Shown: positions 46,940 to 55,423 of the stretch, one piece after another
Numbering within the stretch: the first letter of the stretch is position 1
How the letters are laid out: the number at the start of each line of letters is the position of its first letter
NCBI RefSeq assembly: GCF_013155545.1
Contig: NZ_JABJVV010000010.1
Coordinates: 186,001-250,000 of the forward strand
From: Caenimonas soli
GTDB taxonomy: Bacteria; Pseudomonadota; Gammaproteobacteria; Burkholderiales; Burkholderiaceae_C
Direction: 5' to 3'
Length of the DNA stretch: 64,000 bases
Translations under genes and position numbers: made by a program
Notes under the pieces: generated by a model
The model's input: the letters and a program-made list of their open reading frames with translations, nothing else
What the model was told of the DNA's origin: nothing
The model's database searches: none

Positions 46940-48163
46940 CTAGACCGCGGGTTCGGCGGTGGCGGCCGCCGCGCCGAATGCGCCGGCGGCCCGGGCGGCT
47001 TCGATGCGCTCTTCGCTGAAACCGAATTCGCCCAGCACTTGTTCCGTGTGCTGGCCCAGCAGGGGCGCCGCGTGGCGCACTTTCTGCGGTGTCCCGCTGA
47101 GCTTGACGGGAAAGCCCAGGACCTTGACCGGGCCCTCGACCGGATGGTCGATCTCCAGCACCATGTTGCGGGCCTTGGCCTGCTCGCTGCCCAGCGCTTC
47201 GGCATAGTTGTAGATCGGCCCTGCGGGCACGCCGGCGCCGAGCAGCGCATCGACCCATTCGTCGGCGGTGCGGCGCTTGAACTCACGTTCGAGTTCTTCG
47301 ATCAGCACGACCCGGTTGCGGATGCGCGCCACGTTGTCGGTGAAGCGCGCGTCCTGCACCAGGTCCTCGCGCCCGATCACTTCGCATAAGGCCTTCCAGA
47401 GCTTCTGGTTCGCGGCGCCGATCACGAAGTGGCGATCCGATGCGCGCACCGCCTGGTAAGGCGAGCTCATCCGGTTGGCGCTTCCTATGGGCACCGGCAA
47501 CTCACCGGTGCCCCAGTACTCGGCCGACTCCCAGACCGAGAGGCTCATCGCCGTCTCGAACAAGGAGGCGTCGACATGCTGGCCCTGGCCGCTGATGCCG
47601 CGGCCGATCACGGCGCTCAGGATCCCGTAGGCTGCGAACAGGCCGGCGCCGAGATCGGCCAGCGGCACGCTGGACTTCACCGGCGGCGAATCGGGATGGC
47701 CCATGACGCTCATGACCCCGCTCATGGCCTGCGCGATCAGGTCCAGCCCCGGCCGCTTGGCCCAGGGGCCGGTCTGGCCAAAGCCGGAGATGCTGGCGTA
47801 GACCAGTCGCGGGTTGATCGCGCGCAGTGTCGGATAGTCGATCTTCAGCCGGGCCACGACGCCGGGGCGGTTGTTCTCGACCAGCACGTCGGCCTGCTTC
47901 ACCAGTTCGTAGAAGGCTTCCAGCCCGGCTGGATTCTTCAGGTCCAGCTCAACGCTGCGCTTGTTGCGGTTGAGCGCGAGAAAGCCGGCGCTGTCCGCGC
48001 CCTTGAGCCGGAATCCCATGGCCTTGCGGGTCTGGTCACCGACCCCGGGCGTCTCGACCTTGATGACGTCGGCGCCCATGTCGCCGAGCAGCATGCAGCA
48101 AAAGGGGCCGGCCATGATCTGGCTGACGTCGAGGACCTTGATGCCGGAAAGGGGAAGCGTCAC
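46940..48163 (-). CDS. Family III CoA-transferase (CaiB/BaiF)
   Basis: The 407-residue enzyme should move CoA between an acyl-CoA and a carboxylic acid. The sequence shows GIKVLDVSQIMAGPFCCMLLGDMGADVIKVE at the N terminus (residues 7-37), the NKRSVELDLKNP block with the catalytic Asp region following, and the family's GQGQHVDASLFE segment. It lies 17 bases after the enoyl-CoA hydratase gene and precedes the Bug gene, forming a carboxylate uptake and activation unit. The substrate acid is unknown. Confidence 0.93.
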   Translation of the reverse strand: MTLPLSGIKVLDVSQIMAGPFCCMLLGDMGADVIKVETPGVGDQTRKAMGFRLKGADSAGFLALNRNKRSVELDLKNPAGLEAFYELVKQADVLVENNRPGVVARLKIDYPTLRAINPRLVYASISGFGQTGPWAKRPGLDLIAQAMSGVMSVMGHPDSPPVKSSVPLADLGAGLFAAYGILSAVIGRGISGQGQHVDASLFETAMSLSVWESAEYWGTGELPVPIGSANRMSSPYQAVRASDRHFVIGAANQKLWKALCEVIGREDLVQDARFTDNVARIRNRVVLIEELEREFKRRTADEWVDALLGAGVPAGPIYNYAEALGSEQAKARNMVLEIDHPVEGPVKVLGFPVKLSGTPQKVRHAAPLLGQHTEQVLGEFGFSEERIEAARAAGAFGAAAATAEPAV

Positions 48164-48180
48164 GTGATGTTCCTTTGAGG

Positions 48181-48960
48181 TTACTTGCCGATGAAGGCCG
48201 GCTTGGCCTTGGCCAGGAATGCCTGGTAGCCGATGCGAAAGTCTTCGGTGTCGAAGCAGTCGTAGGCCTGGTCCAGCTCCTCGGTGCGCAGCGGCTGCGG
48301 ATCGGCCAGCCGTCGCACGAACTGCTTGTGCCAGCGCGCCGCCAGGGGCGCGCCGTGCGAGATCCGCCGGGCCGTGGCGTAGGCCTGGGCGAGGACTTCG
48401 GCGTCTGCGGCGATCCTGTTCACCAGGCGCTTGGCCAACGCTTCCTGGGCGTCGAACACACGGCCCTCCAGCACGATCTCCAGGGCGACGGCGCTGCCGG
48501 CCAGGGCGACCAGCCCGCTGAGCTCACCATAGGACATCACGAGACCGAGCCGATTGACCGGGACGCCGAAGGTGCTGGAAGCACCGCAGATGCGCAGGTC
48601 GCACATGGATGCGATCTCCAGGCCGCCGCCGACGCAGGCGCCCTGGATCAACGCCACCGTCGGATGCCGGCTCGTGGCGACGGCCTGCATCGCAGCGTGG
48701 GTGGTCTGGGCGTACTCGCGGGCCCGGGCGGCACTGAGCCGAGTGCGCGGAAATTCCTCGATGTCCGCGCCGGCCGAGAACGCCTTTTCGCCTGCACCAC
48801 GCAGGACGATGCAGCGCAGCGAGTCATCTGCCGACAGCTGCGCGAAGGCATCGCCCATCCCCTGCCACATGTCGAGGTTCATGGCGTTGAGCTTGGACGG
48901 ATTGTTGAGCGTGACGGTCGCGACGCGGTCTTCGCGTTCGACAAGGATGGGTTGCAGCAT
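48181..48960 (-). CDS. Enoyl-CoA hydratase/isomerase family protein
   Basis: This crotonase-fold protein of 259 residues has the oxyanion-hole segments KAFSAGADIEEF and IQGACVGGGLEIASMCDLRI. The usual second catalytic Glu region reads FGVPVNRLGLVMSYGELSGL, where one common glutamate position is not obvious, so isomerase or hydrolase chemistry is also possible. The ATG at 48960 is set by family N-terminal length. It begins the - strand operon and is divergent from the iron-type alcohol dehydrogenase gene. Confidence 0.9.
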   Translation of the reverse strand: MLQPILVEREDRVATVTLNNPSKLNAMNLDMWQGMGDAFAQLSADDSLRCIVLRGAGEKAFSAGADIEEFPRTRLSAARAREYAQTTHAAMQAVATSRHPTVALIQGACVGGGLEIASMCDLRICGASSTFGVPVNRLGLVMSYGELSGLVALAGSAVALEIVLEGRVFDAQEALAKRLVNRIAADAEVLAQAYATARRISHGAPLAARWHKQFVRRLADPQPLRTEELDQAYDCFDTEDFRIGYQAFLAKAKPAFIGK

Positions 48961-49182
48961 GGTGGATCCGGTGCGTTTTTGGGTGAGGACCGGACGGAGT
49001 CTAGGGAGGCCGTGTGCATAAGCCAAACGATAAAAACTAAGCCGGGCTTCAAGAAAAACTCGCGTCACGCGCTTGTGAATATTTCTTGGGCAGGCTTCAA
49101 CTAAATCCACGTTGTGCGCGCCGAAACCGGTTCCTACACTCCATCCCGCCAAGCATCGATGCGACTCACGAAAGACCCCCTT

Positions 49183-50319
49183 ATGGCCCTCATCAACTAC
49201 ATCACCCAGATCCAGATCGACTTCGGCGCGGTGAGCCTGATTGCGCAGGAATGCCAGCGCATCGGCATCCGACGGCCGCTGGTCGTCACCGACGCCGGCG
49301 TCGCGGCGGCCGGCATCCTCGACCGCGTCACTTCACTGCTCGACCCCGGCAGCTTCGTCGTGTTCGACGGCACGCCCTCCAACCCGACCGAGCGCGCCAT
49401 GCGCCAGGCCGTGGCCCTGTATCGGGAGCATCGTTGCGATGGAGTCATCGCCGTGGGCGGCGGCTCGCCGATCGACCTGGCCAAGGGCGTCGCGGTCTGC
49501 GCGACGCACGAGGGTCCTTTGAAGTCGTTCGCCGCCATCGAAGGCGGCGCGGCGCGGATCACAGCGGCGACGGCCCCCGTCATCGCCGTACCCACCACCG
49601 CCGGCACCGGCAGCGAAGTGGGCCGCGGCGCCGTCCTGATCCTGGACGACGGCCGCAAAGTCGGTGTGCTCTCTCCTTACCTGGTGCCCCGGGTGGCGAT
49701 CTGCGACCCGGAGCTGACTTTGGGCCTGCCGCCACTGCTGACGGCGGCGACGGGCATGGACGCCATCGCGCACTGCATGGAAACCTTCATGGCGCCCGCC
49801 TTCAATCCGCCGGCCGACGGCATCGCGCTGGACGGCCTGCGCCGGGCCTGGAAGCACATCGAAACCGCCACGGCGTCACCCGGCGACCGTGAGGCGCGGC
49901 TCAACATGATGAGCGCCTCGATGCAAGGCGCACTGGCCTTCCAGAAGGGACTGGGCTGTGTCCACAGCCTCAGCCATTCGCTGGGTGGCTTGAGCCCGCG
50001 GCTGCACCACGGAACGCTCAACGCCATCTTCTTGCCAGCGGTCATCCGCTTCAACGCGAGTGCGCCTTCCATCGTGCGCGAGGAGCGGCTGGAACGCATG
50101 GCACAAGCCATGGGCGTCCCGGGTGCCGCGGCCGTGGCGCCCGCGATTGCAGACATGAATCGCCGCCTGGGCCTGCCCGCCGGGCTGAGCGCGCTGGACG
50201 TGCCACGCGACCTGTTCCCCAAGATCATCGAAGGCGCCCTCGCCGATCACTGCCACAAGACCAATCCCCGGCTGGCCAGCGCGCAGGATTACGAGGACAT
50301 GCTCGCCTCATCCATGTAA
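49183..50319 (+). CDS. Iron-containing alcohol dehydrogenase family protein
   Basis: The 378-residue protein should reduce or oxidise an alcohol/aldehyde or keto acid with NAD(P). It has the cofactor motif GGGSPIDLAKG, the PTTAGTGSEVGRGAV block, and metal-site residues in GMDAIAHCMETF and HSLSHSLGGLSPRLHHG. I chose the ATG at 49183 from alignment to family N termini; another ATG at 49159 is possible and neither has a strong ribosome site. It starts the + strand TRAP operon. Maleylacetate reductases belong to the same family, but nothing specific supports that here. Confidence 0.9.
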   Translation: MALINYITQIQIDFGAVSLIAQECQRIGIRRPLVVTDAGVAAAGILDRVTSLLDPGSFVVFDGTPSNPTERAMRQAVALYREHRCDGVIAVGGGSPIDLAKGVAVCATHEGPLKSFAAIEGGAARITAATAPVIAVPTTAGTGSEVGRGAVLILDDGRKVGVLSPYLVPRVAICDPELTLGLPPLLTAATGMDAIAHCMETFMAPAFNPPADGIALDGLRRAWKHIETATASPGDREARLNMMSASMQGALAFQKGLGCVHSLSHSLGGLSPRLHHGTLNAIFLPAVIRFNASAPSIVREERLERMAQAMGVPGAAAVAPAIADMNRRLGLPAGLSALDVPRDLFPKIIEGALADHCHKTNPRLASAQDYEDMLASSM

Positions 50320-50348
50320 GACACCCATTCACCACAGGAGACAAAACC

Positions 50349-51332
50349 ATGAACACGCATCTCAAACACGGCATCCTGGCGGCGCTGCTCGCGCTCGCAA
50401 CGGGCTTTGCCACGGCCCAGGCGCCAGTGAAGCTTCGCTTCAGCCACACGGTGCCCGAGACCGACTCCCAGCACAAGGCGGCGCTTGAATTCAGCAAACG
50501 CGTGAAAGAACGCACGCAAGGTGGCGTGGAGATCCAGGTTTTCGCCAACAGCCAGCTCGGCAACGACGTGTCGCTGGTGACCGGCGTGCGCAGCGGCACC
50601 ATCGACATCGGCGCGACCGGCAATCCCTTCGTGACGGGCCTGGCGCCGAAGCTCAATGCGCTCGATCTGCCCTACCAGTTCAACGATGCCCAGCACGCCT
50701 ACCGGGTACTCGACGGCAACGTGGGCCGCACGCTGCTGGAGGAACTGTCAGCGCACCAGATCAAGGGTCTGGCATTTTGGGAAATCGGCTTCAGGAGCCT
50801 CAGCAACAACAAGCGCCCGATCAATGGCGCCGACGATATCAAGGGGCTGAAGATCCGGACGACGCCCAATCCCTCGCACCTGAAGGCCTTCCAGCTGCTT
50901 GGTGCCAATCCGCAGCCCATGCCTTTCGCCGAGGTCTTCGGCGCACTCGAATCCGGTGCGGTGGACGGCCAGGAGAACCCGCCAACCCTGCTGCTCTCCG
51001 CCAAAATGTACGAGGTCCAAAAGTACTTGTCACTCACGCGCCACGCCTATACCCCGCTGGTGGTGCTGATGAACAAGGCCAGGTTCGATTCGCTGAAGCC
51101 CGAATACCAGAAAGTCATGCTCGAAGAGGCTCTGGCGGCGGCCAGCTTCCAGCGCAAGCTGAACGCCGATACCGAGAAAGATGCCATCGCCCAGTTGCGC
51201 GCCAAGGGCATGCAGGTCAACGAGACTCCCGATCTGGCGAGCATCCGCAAAGTGGTGAAGGACGAAACGCGCAAGCTTTATGCCCAGAAGAACGGCGAGG
51301 CCGTCCTCACGGCCATCGATCAACAGCACTGA
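50349..51332 (+). CDS. dctP: TRAP transporter substrate-binding protein (DctP family)
   Basis: This periplasmic binding protein of 327 residues has a signal peptide ending GFATAQA. The DctP pattern is visible: LRFSHTVPETDSQHKAALEF, the conserved Arg in the IKGLKIRTTPNPSH region that binds the ligand carboxylate, and the PMPFAEVFGALESGAVDGQENP motif. It therefore binds an organic acid. ACAGGAGAC precedes the ATG. Membrane partners dctQ and dctM follow after one intervening amidohydrolase gene. Confidence 0.94.
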   Translation: MNTHLKHGILAALLALATGFATAQAPVKLRFSHTVPETDSQHKAALEFSKRVKERTQGGVEIQVFANSQLGNDVSLVTGVRSGTIDIGATGNPFVTGLAPKLNALDLPYQFNDAQHAYRVLDGNVGRTLLEELSAHQIKGLAFWEIGFRSLSNNKRPINGADDIKGLKIRTTPNPSHLKAFQLLGANPQPMPFAEVFGALESGAVDGQENPPTLLLSAKMYEVQKYLSLTRHAYTPLVVLMNKARFDSLKPEYQKVMLEEALAAASFQRKLNADTEKDAIAQLRAKGMQVNETPDLASIRKVVKDETRKLYAQKNGEAVLTAIDQQH

Positions 51333-51342
51333 GCGTCGCGCC

Positions 51343-52251
51343 ATGCATTCCCTTCCTCCTGCCATCGTCGATGCCCACCATCACCTGTGGCAGCTCGCAG
51401 ATGGGCGTTATCCCTGGCTGCAGGAAGGCTACGACCCGGCGGCCTTCTTCCTGGGCGACTATTCAGCGATCAGGCAGGACTTCGGGCCGCGAGCCTACCG
51501 GCTGCGCACCGAAGGGCTTGCGATCAAGGCCACGGTACATGTCGAAGCGGAACGCCATCGCGCCGAGTCGCTGGCCGAAACGGCTTGGCTGCACAAGGTG
51601 AACGTCTCCCACGGCTTCCCCAACGCTGTGGTCGCGCACGTGGATTTTGGCGCGAGCGACGCGGACGAGCAAATGCGCGAACAGGCCGCCTGGCCGCTGG
51701 TGCGGGGCGTCCGCTGCAAGCCGGTGACTGCCAAACACCCTGGCATTTCTGTCCGCGAGGCGGGCGGATCGCTGCAGGATCCGGCCTGGCTGCGCGGGCT
51801 GGAGCTGCTTGTGAAGCACGGGCTGTCCTGGGATCTGCGGGTGCCGTACTGGCATCTGGAGGAAGCAGCCGAAGCCGCCGCCCAGTTCCCCGCACTCCCG
51901 ATCGTGCTGGAGCACGCGGGCCTGCCCTGGGACCGCAGCCCAACCGGCCTGGATATGTGGCGCAAGGGAATGGAAGCGCTGGCCAAGTTGCCCAACGTTC
52001 ACGTGAAGCTGTCCGAATTCGGGCTGCCCGGGGCCCCTTGGGACACACAGTCGAACGCAGCCGTGGTCCGCGAGACCGTGGCGACCTTCGGCTGGCAGCG
52101 CTGCATGTTCGCCAGCAACCTGCCCGTCTCGGGATTACGCGTTTCGATGGCCGAACTCGTGCGCACCGTCGGCCTGGGCCTTTCCGGCCTGGACGACAAC
52201 GCGCAGCAGGCCGTCTGGGGCACCAATGCGATGCGCTTCTACCGCATCTAG
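51343..52251 (+). CDS. Amidohydrolase (L-fuconolactonase/COG3618-type), copy 2
   Basis: The 302-residue TIM-barrel hydrolase has metal ligands in VDAHHHLWQL (His12, His14), the LEHAGLPWDR histidine and FASNLPVSG at the C terminus, where copy 1 has FPVD. The loss of that aspartate position may alter catalysis. It is plainly homologous to the protein at 44499, including the AAWPLVRGVRCKPV block. It lies inside the TRAP operon, 10 bases after dctP and 22 before dctQ, which ties it to the transported acid or lactone. Confidence 0.85.
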   Translation: MHSLPPAIVDAHHHLWQLADGRYPWLQEGYDPAAFFLGDYSAIRQDFGPRAYRLRTEGLAIKATVHVEAERHRAESLAETAWLHKVNVSHGFPNAVVAHVDFGASDADEQMREQAAWPLVRGVRCKPVTAKHPGISVREAGGSLQDPAWLRGLELLVKHGLSWDLRVPYWHLEEAAEAAAQFPALPIVLEHAGLPWDRSPTGLDMWRKGMEALAKLPNVHVKLSEFGLPGAPWDTQSNAAVVRETVATFGWQRCMFASNLPVSGLRVSMAELVRTVGLGLSGLDDNAQQAVWGTNAMRFYRI

Positions 52252-52273
52252 AAATAAATACTGGAGACAAACC

Positions 52274-52777
52274 ATGATGTCCCGCCTTGTCGCGCGCGGC
52301 GTCGACGCCCTGCTCATTGCCATGATTTCCGTCATGGTAGTACTGGTCTTCGGCAACGTCGTCCTGCGCTATGCCTTCAATTCAGGCATTGTCTTTTCGG
52401 AAGAAGCCTCGCGCTTCATCTTCATGTGGCTGACCCTCATCGGTGCCCTGGTTGTCATGAAGGACAACGCCCACCTGGGCATGACCACGATCGTCAGCCG
52501 CCTGGGTGAAACGGCGCAGCGCATCTGCCGCGGCATCTCGGACCTGGGCGCACTGGCGTGCTGCCTGCTGCTGGCCCACGGCGCCTGGAAGCTGGTGGTG
52601 CTGGGCATGGACGACGCGGCCCCGGTCACCGGCGTCCCTCTCGGCCTCGTGTACTCCTGCCTGCTGGTCGGCAGCGCCGGCATGGCCCTCATCCTGCTGC
52701 ATTCGCTTTGGCGGTTGCTGAGCGGCGTGATGCCGCCCGGCGAACTGGTGCCCGAAGGCGGCGCCAGCGGCGAGTGA
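52274..52777 (+). CDS. dctQ: TRAP transporter small permease (DctQ family)
   Basis: This is the four-helix small membrane subunit, 167 residues. Family hallmarks are FGNVVLRYAFNSGIVFSEEASRF and the WLTLIGALVVMKDNAHLGM segment. CTGGAGACAAACC precedes the ATG at 52274. It should form the membrane complex with DctM encoded 16 bases downstream. Confidence 0.94.
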   Translation: MMSRLVARGVDALLIAMISVMVVLVFGNVVLRYAFNSGIVFSEEASRFIFMWLTLIGALVVMKDNAHLGMTTIVSRLGETAQRICRGISDLGALACCLLLAHGAWKLVVLGMDDAAPVTGVPLGLVYSCLLVGSAGMALILLHSLWRLLSGVMPPGELVPEGGASGE

Positions 52778-52793
52778 ACCCAGGAGCATTGAC

Positions 52794-54071
52794 ATGACCA
52801 TCGTCGTTTTCATCACCTCACTGCTGGGCGCCATGGCGTTCGGCATGCCCATCGCATTTTCCTTGCTGGTCTGCGGCGTGGCGCTGATGATCCATCTCGG
52901 CAACTTCGACACGCAGATCCTCGCGCAGACCATGCTCGAGGGCGTCAACAACTACCCGCTGATGGCGGTGCCATTTTTCATGCTGGCCGGCGAGCTGATG
53001 AATGCCGGCGGCCTGTCCAAGCGAATCGTCGCGGTGGCCGATGCCATGGTGGGCCATGTGCGCGGCGGTCTCGGCTACGTGGCCATCATCGCGGCCACCA
53101 TCGTCGCCAGCATCTCGGGCTCGGCGGTCGCGGACACCGCTGCCGTGGCGGCGCTGCTCATTCCGATGATGCGCAACGCCGGCTACAACGTGCCACGCGC
53201 CGCGGGCCTGATCGCCGCGGGCGGGATCATTGCCCCGGTCATTCCGCCGTCAATCGCGATCGTCGTCTTCGGCGTGGTCGCGCAGGTCTCCATCACCAAG
53301 CTATTCCTGGCAGGTCTGTTCCCCGGCATCATGATGGCGCTGACCCTGACCGCGACCTGGTGGCTGTGCGCCCGCAAGGAGCCGAACGTGGCCGTGCGCC
53401 GGTTCGATGCCGGCGAGCTCGGCAAGGCGCTCATCGACGGAGTCTGGGCACTGATACTGCCGGTCGTGATCATCGGCGGAATGAAGATCGGCGCCTTCAC
53501 GCCGACCGAGGCCGCCGTGGTCGCGGTGGTCTATGCGCTGGTCGTGGGCCGGTTCGTCTACGGCGAGCTCCGGGTGCGCCAGCTGCCTGACCTCGCCCTC
53601 AAGGCCATCAAGACCTCCAGCACCGTGCTGTTCCTGGTGGCGTGCGCGCTGGTGTCCGCCTGGCTCATCACCATCGCCAACATACCGGCACAGGTGGCCG
53701 AACTGCTCGATCCGTTCGTCGACAACAAGATCCTGCTGATGTTCGTCATCATGATCCTGGTCATCATCGTGGGCACCGCTCTCGACCTGATGCCCACGGT
53801 GCTGATCATGACGCCGATACTGATGCCGATCATCACCAAGGCCGGGATCGATCCCGTCTACTTCGGTGTGATGTTCATCATGAACAATGCCATCGGGCTG
53901 CTGACGCCGCCCGTAGGCACCGTGCTCAACGTCGTAGCGGGAACCGCCCGCTGCAGCCTGGACAGTGTCATCCGTGGCGTCTGGCCGTTCCTGCTGTCGC
54001 TGACCTTACTGATGTTCCTCTTCGTGCTGTTTCCGCAGCTCGTGATGGTGCCGGCGAGCTGGCTGCGCTAG
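52794..54071 (+). CDS. dctM: TRAP transporter large permease (DctM family)
   Basis: This 425-residue ion-coupled permease has about 12 hydrophobic segments. The GSAVADTAAVAALLIPMM region and the C-terminal GLLTPPVGTVLNV motif are conserved in DctM proteins and lie near the ligand and sodium sites. With dctP and dctQ it makes a complete TRAP importer for an organic acid. A 7-bp G/C hairpin follows the stop (54078-54096) but has no T tract, so termination is uncertain. Confidence 0.95.
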   Translation: MTIVVFITSLLGAMAFGMPIAFSLLVCGVALMIHLGNFDTQILAQTMLEGVNNYPLMAVPFFMLAGELMNAGGLSKRIVAVADAMVGHVRGGLGYVAIIAATIVASISGSAVADTAAVAALLIPMMRNAGYNVPRAAGLIAAGGIIAPVIPPSIAIVVFGVVAQVSITKLFLAGLFPGIMMALTLTATWWLCARKEPNVAVRRFDAGELGKALIDGVWALILPVVIIGGMKIGAFTPTEAAVVAVVYALVVGRFVYGELRVRQLPDLALKAIKTSSTVLFLVACALVSAWLITIANIPAQVAELLDPFVDNKILLMFVIMILVIIVGTALDLMPTVLIMTPILMPIITKAGIDPVYFGVMFIMNNAIGLLTPPVGTVLNVVAGTARCSLDSVIRGVWPFLLSLTLLMFLFVLFPQLVMVPASWLR

Positions 54072-54241
54072 CCGGGTGGCGGCCCCGGCGGCCGCCAAGC
54101 GCTGCTTCCATTGAAACGTAGTGTGTTGATTTTTTGCGCAGATACAGAGGCATACGCCTTCTGCGCAAACAGGCGGATTGTGGCCAAGAATCCGCCCATC
54201 CGCGAATCAACCCATCACGTTTCAACGGAAACACGCACACC

Positions 54242-54805
54242 ATGAACATCCGATCCGGCGCACTTCTCCTTGCCGCGGCGATCGCCGCTTGCGTCGCGGC
54301 TATCACGATTGCCGCGACACCTCCGGTTGGTGGCGCCGCCCCTGCCGGCGAAGCGCGGCCGGCGCCGCAGTTCCGCGACATCGACAAATGGCTCAACTCC
54401 GAGCCTCTGGCAATGGACCAGCTGCGCGGGAAGGTCGTGCTCGTCGATTTCTGGACCTACACCTGCATCAATTGCCTGAACCACCTTCCGCACGTCAAGG
54501 ACTGGCATGCGAAATACAAGGACAAGGGCCTCGTCGTCGTGGGCGTGCACACGCCGGAGTTCGCATTCGAAAAATCGACCGCGAACGTGCAAAAGGCCAT
54601 CGAGCGGCTGCAGATCAAGCACGCCGTCGCGCAGGACAACAACTACGGCACCTGGCGGGCCTTCAACAACCACTATTGGCCCGCCGTCTACCTGATCGAC
54701 AAGCAGGGGCGCATCGTGTACTCGCACTTTGGCGAGGGCAGTTACGGCGAGACCGAAAAAAGAATCCAGGCGCTGCTGGCGCAACCATCGTCCGCGGGCA
54801 GCTGA
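54242..54805 (+). CDS. Periplasmic thioredoxin-family (redoxin) protein
   Basis: The 187-residue protein has a signal peptide or membrane anchor (residues 5-25) and then a thioredoxin/TlpA-like domain with active site WTYTCINCLN (Cys75, Cys78). The CINC redox motif and the downstream GVHTPEFAFE stretch match the DipZ/TlpA-like redoxin domains often found next to OsmC-type genes. It probably reduces periplasmic disulfides or peroxides. The ATG at 54242 starts the signal. It is followed by a 42-residue small gene and ohr, suggesting an oxidative-stress unit. Confidence 0.86.
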   Translation: MNIRSGALLLAAAIAACVAAITIAATPPVGGAAPAGEARPAPQFRDIDKWLNSEPLAMDQLRGKVVLVDFWTYTCINCLNHLPHVKDWHAKYKDKGLVVVGVHTPEFAFEKSTANVQKAIERLQIKHAVAQDNNYGTWRAFNNHYWPAVYLIDKQGRIVYSHFGEGSYGETEKRIQALLAQPSSAGS

Positions 54806-54806
54806 C

Positions 54807-54935
54807 ATGAAAAAGCTCTGGTTGGCCCTGCTCTTTTTCGCAGGCGGCATTGCGCACGAGGTCCGCAATCCGGCCAGCTGCCAATGCATCACGGCGCGCC
54901 AGACCGCGGAACCCAGGAAACGCGGCGGCGGCTAG
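54807..54935 (+). CDS. Small exported peptide of unknown function
   Basis: The 42-residue product starts 1 base after the redoxin stop. Residues 1-16 resemble a signal peptide or membrane anchor (MKKLWLALLFFAGGIA). The remainder is short and polar, includes a Cys-x-Cys (SCQC), and ends Arg/Lys/Gly-rich. No family is recognised. The tight spacing argues for translation; alternatively it is a truncated remnant. Confidence 0.4.
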   Translation: MKKLWLALLFFAGGIAHEVRNPASCQCITARQTAEPRKRGGG

Positions 54936-54976
54936 CCCGCTAATTTTTTTCACCTCAACGTCAACAAGGAAACACC

Positions 54977-55393
54977 ATGACCAAACTCGAAAAAGTCCTG
55001 TACACAGGCAAGACCCGCACCTCGGGCGGCCGCAACGGCACCGCGCGCAGCTCCGACGGCCGCCTGGACATCCAGCTGTCATCGCCCGGCACCGCAGGCA
55101 CGGGCACCAATCCTGAGCAGCTGTTCGCCGCCGGCTGGTCTGCCTGCTTCATTGGCGCGATAGGCAAGGCGGCCCATCAAATGAAGGTCGCCCTTCCGGC
55201 TGACCTGGCCGTTGACGCCGAAGTCGACCTGGGCACAACCGACGGCGCCTACTTCCTGCAGGCTCGCCTGAACGTCAGCCTGCCGGGTCTGGATCGCGAA
55301 GTCGCCCGGACCCTGGTGAACGCCGCGCACCAGACCTGCCCTTATTCCAAGGCCACGCGCGGGAACATCGACGCCGTGATCAACCTCGTCTAG
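54977..55393 (+). CDS. ohr: Organic hydroperoxide resistance protein (Ohr/OsmC family)
   Basis: Ohr reduces organic hydroperoxides with a lipoylated-protein or dithiol reductant. The 138-residue protein has the two peroxidatic/resolving cysteines, Cys57 in AGWSACFIGA and Cys121 in HQTCPYSKATRGN, and the NPEQLFAAG motif. An AAGGAAA site lies before the ATG. Because Ohr in other bacteria draws electrons from lipoyl groups on dehydrogenase E2 proteins, the lipoyl genes in the window are of interest, though not linked. Confidence 0.94.
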   Translation: MTKLEKVLYTGKTRTSGGRNGTARSSDGRLDIQLSSPGTAGTGTNPEQLFAAGWSACFIGAIGKAAHQMKVALPADLAVDAEVDLGTTDGAYFLQARLNVSLPGLDREVARTLVNAAHQTCPYSKATRGNIDAVINLV

Positions 55394-55423
55394 CCCACCT
55401 ACTCACTTCGAATTAGAACTGTC

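Noticed and set aside
49183..50319. Maleylacetate reductase for the iron-type dehydrogenase
   Set aside because: The family match is general, and no chlorocatechol or hydroxyquinol pathway genes are nearby.
54078..54096. G/C hairpin after dctM as a terminator
   Set aside because: The stem is strong, but no run of T follows. I mention it in the dctM entry but do not call it a terminator.
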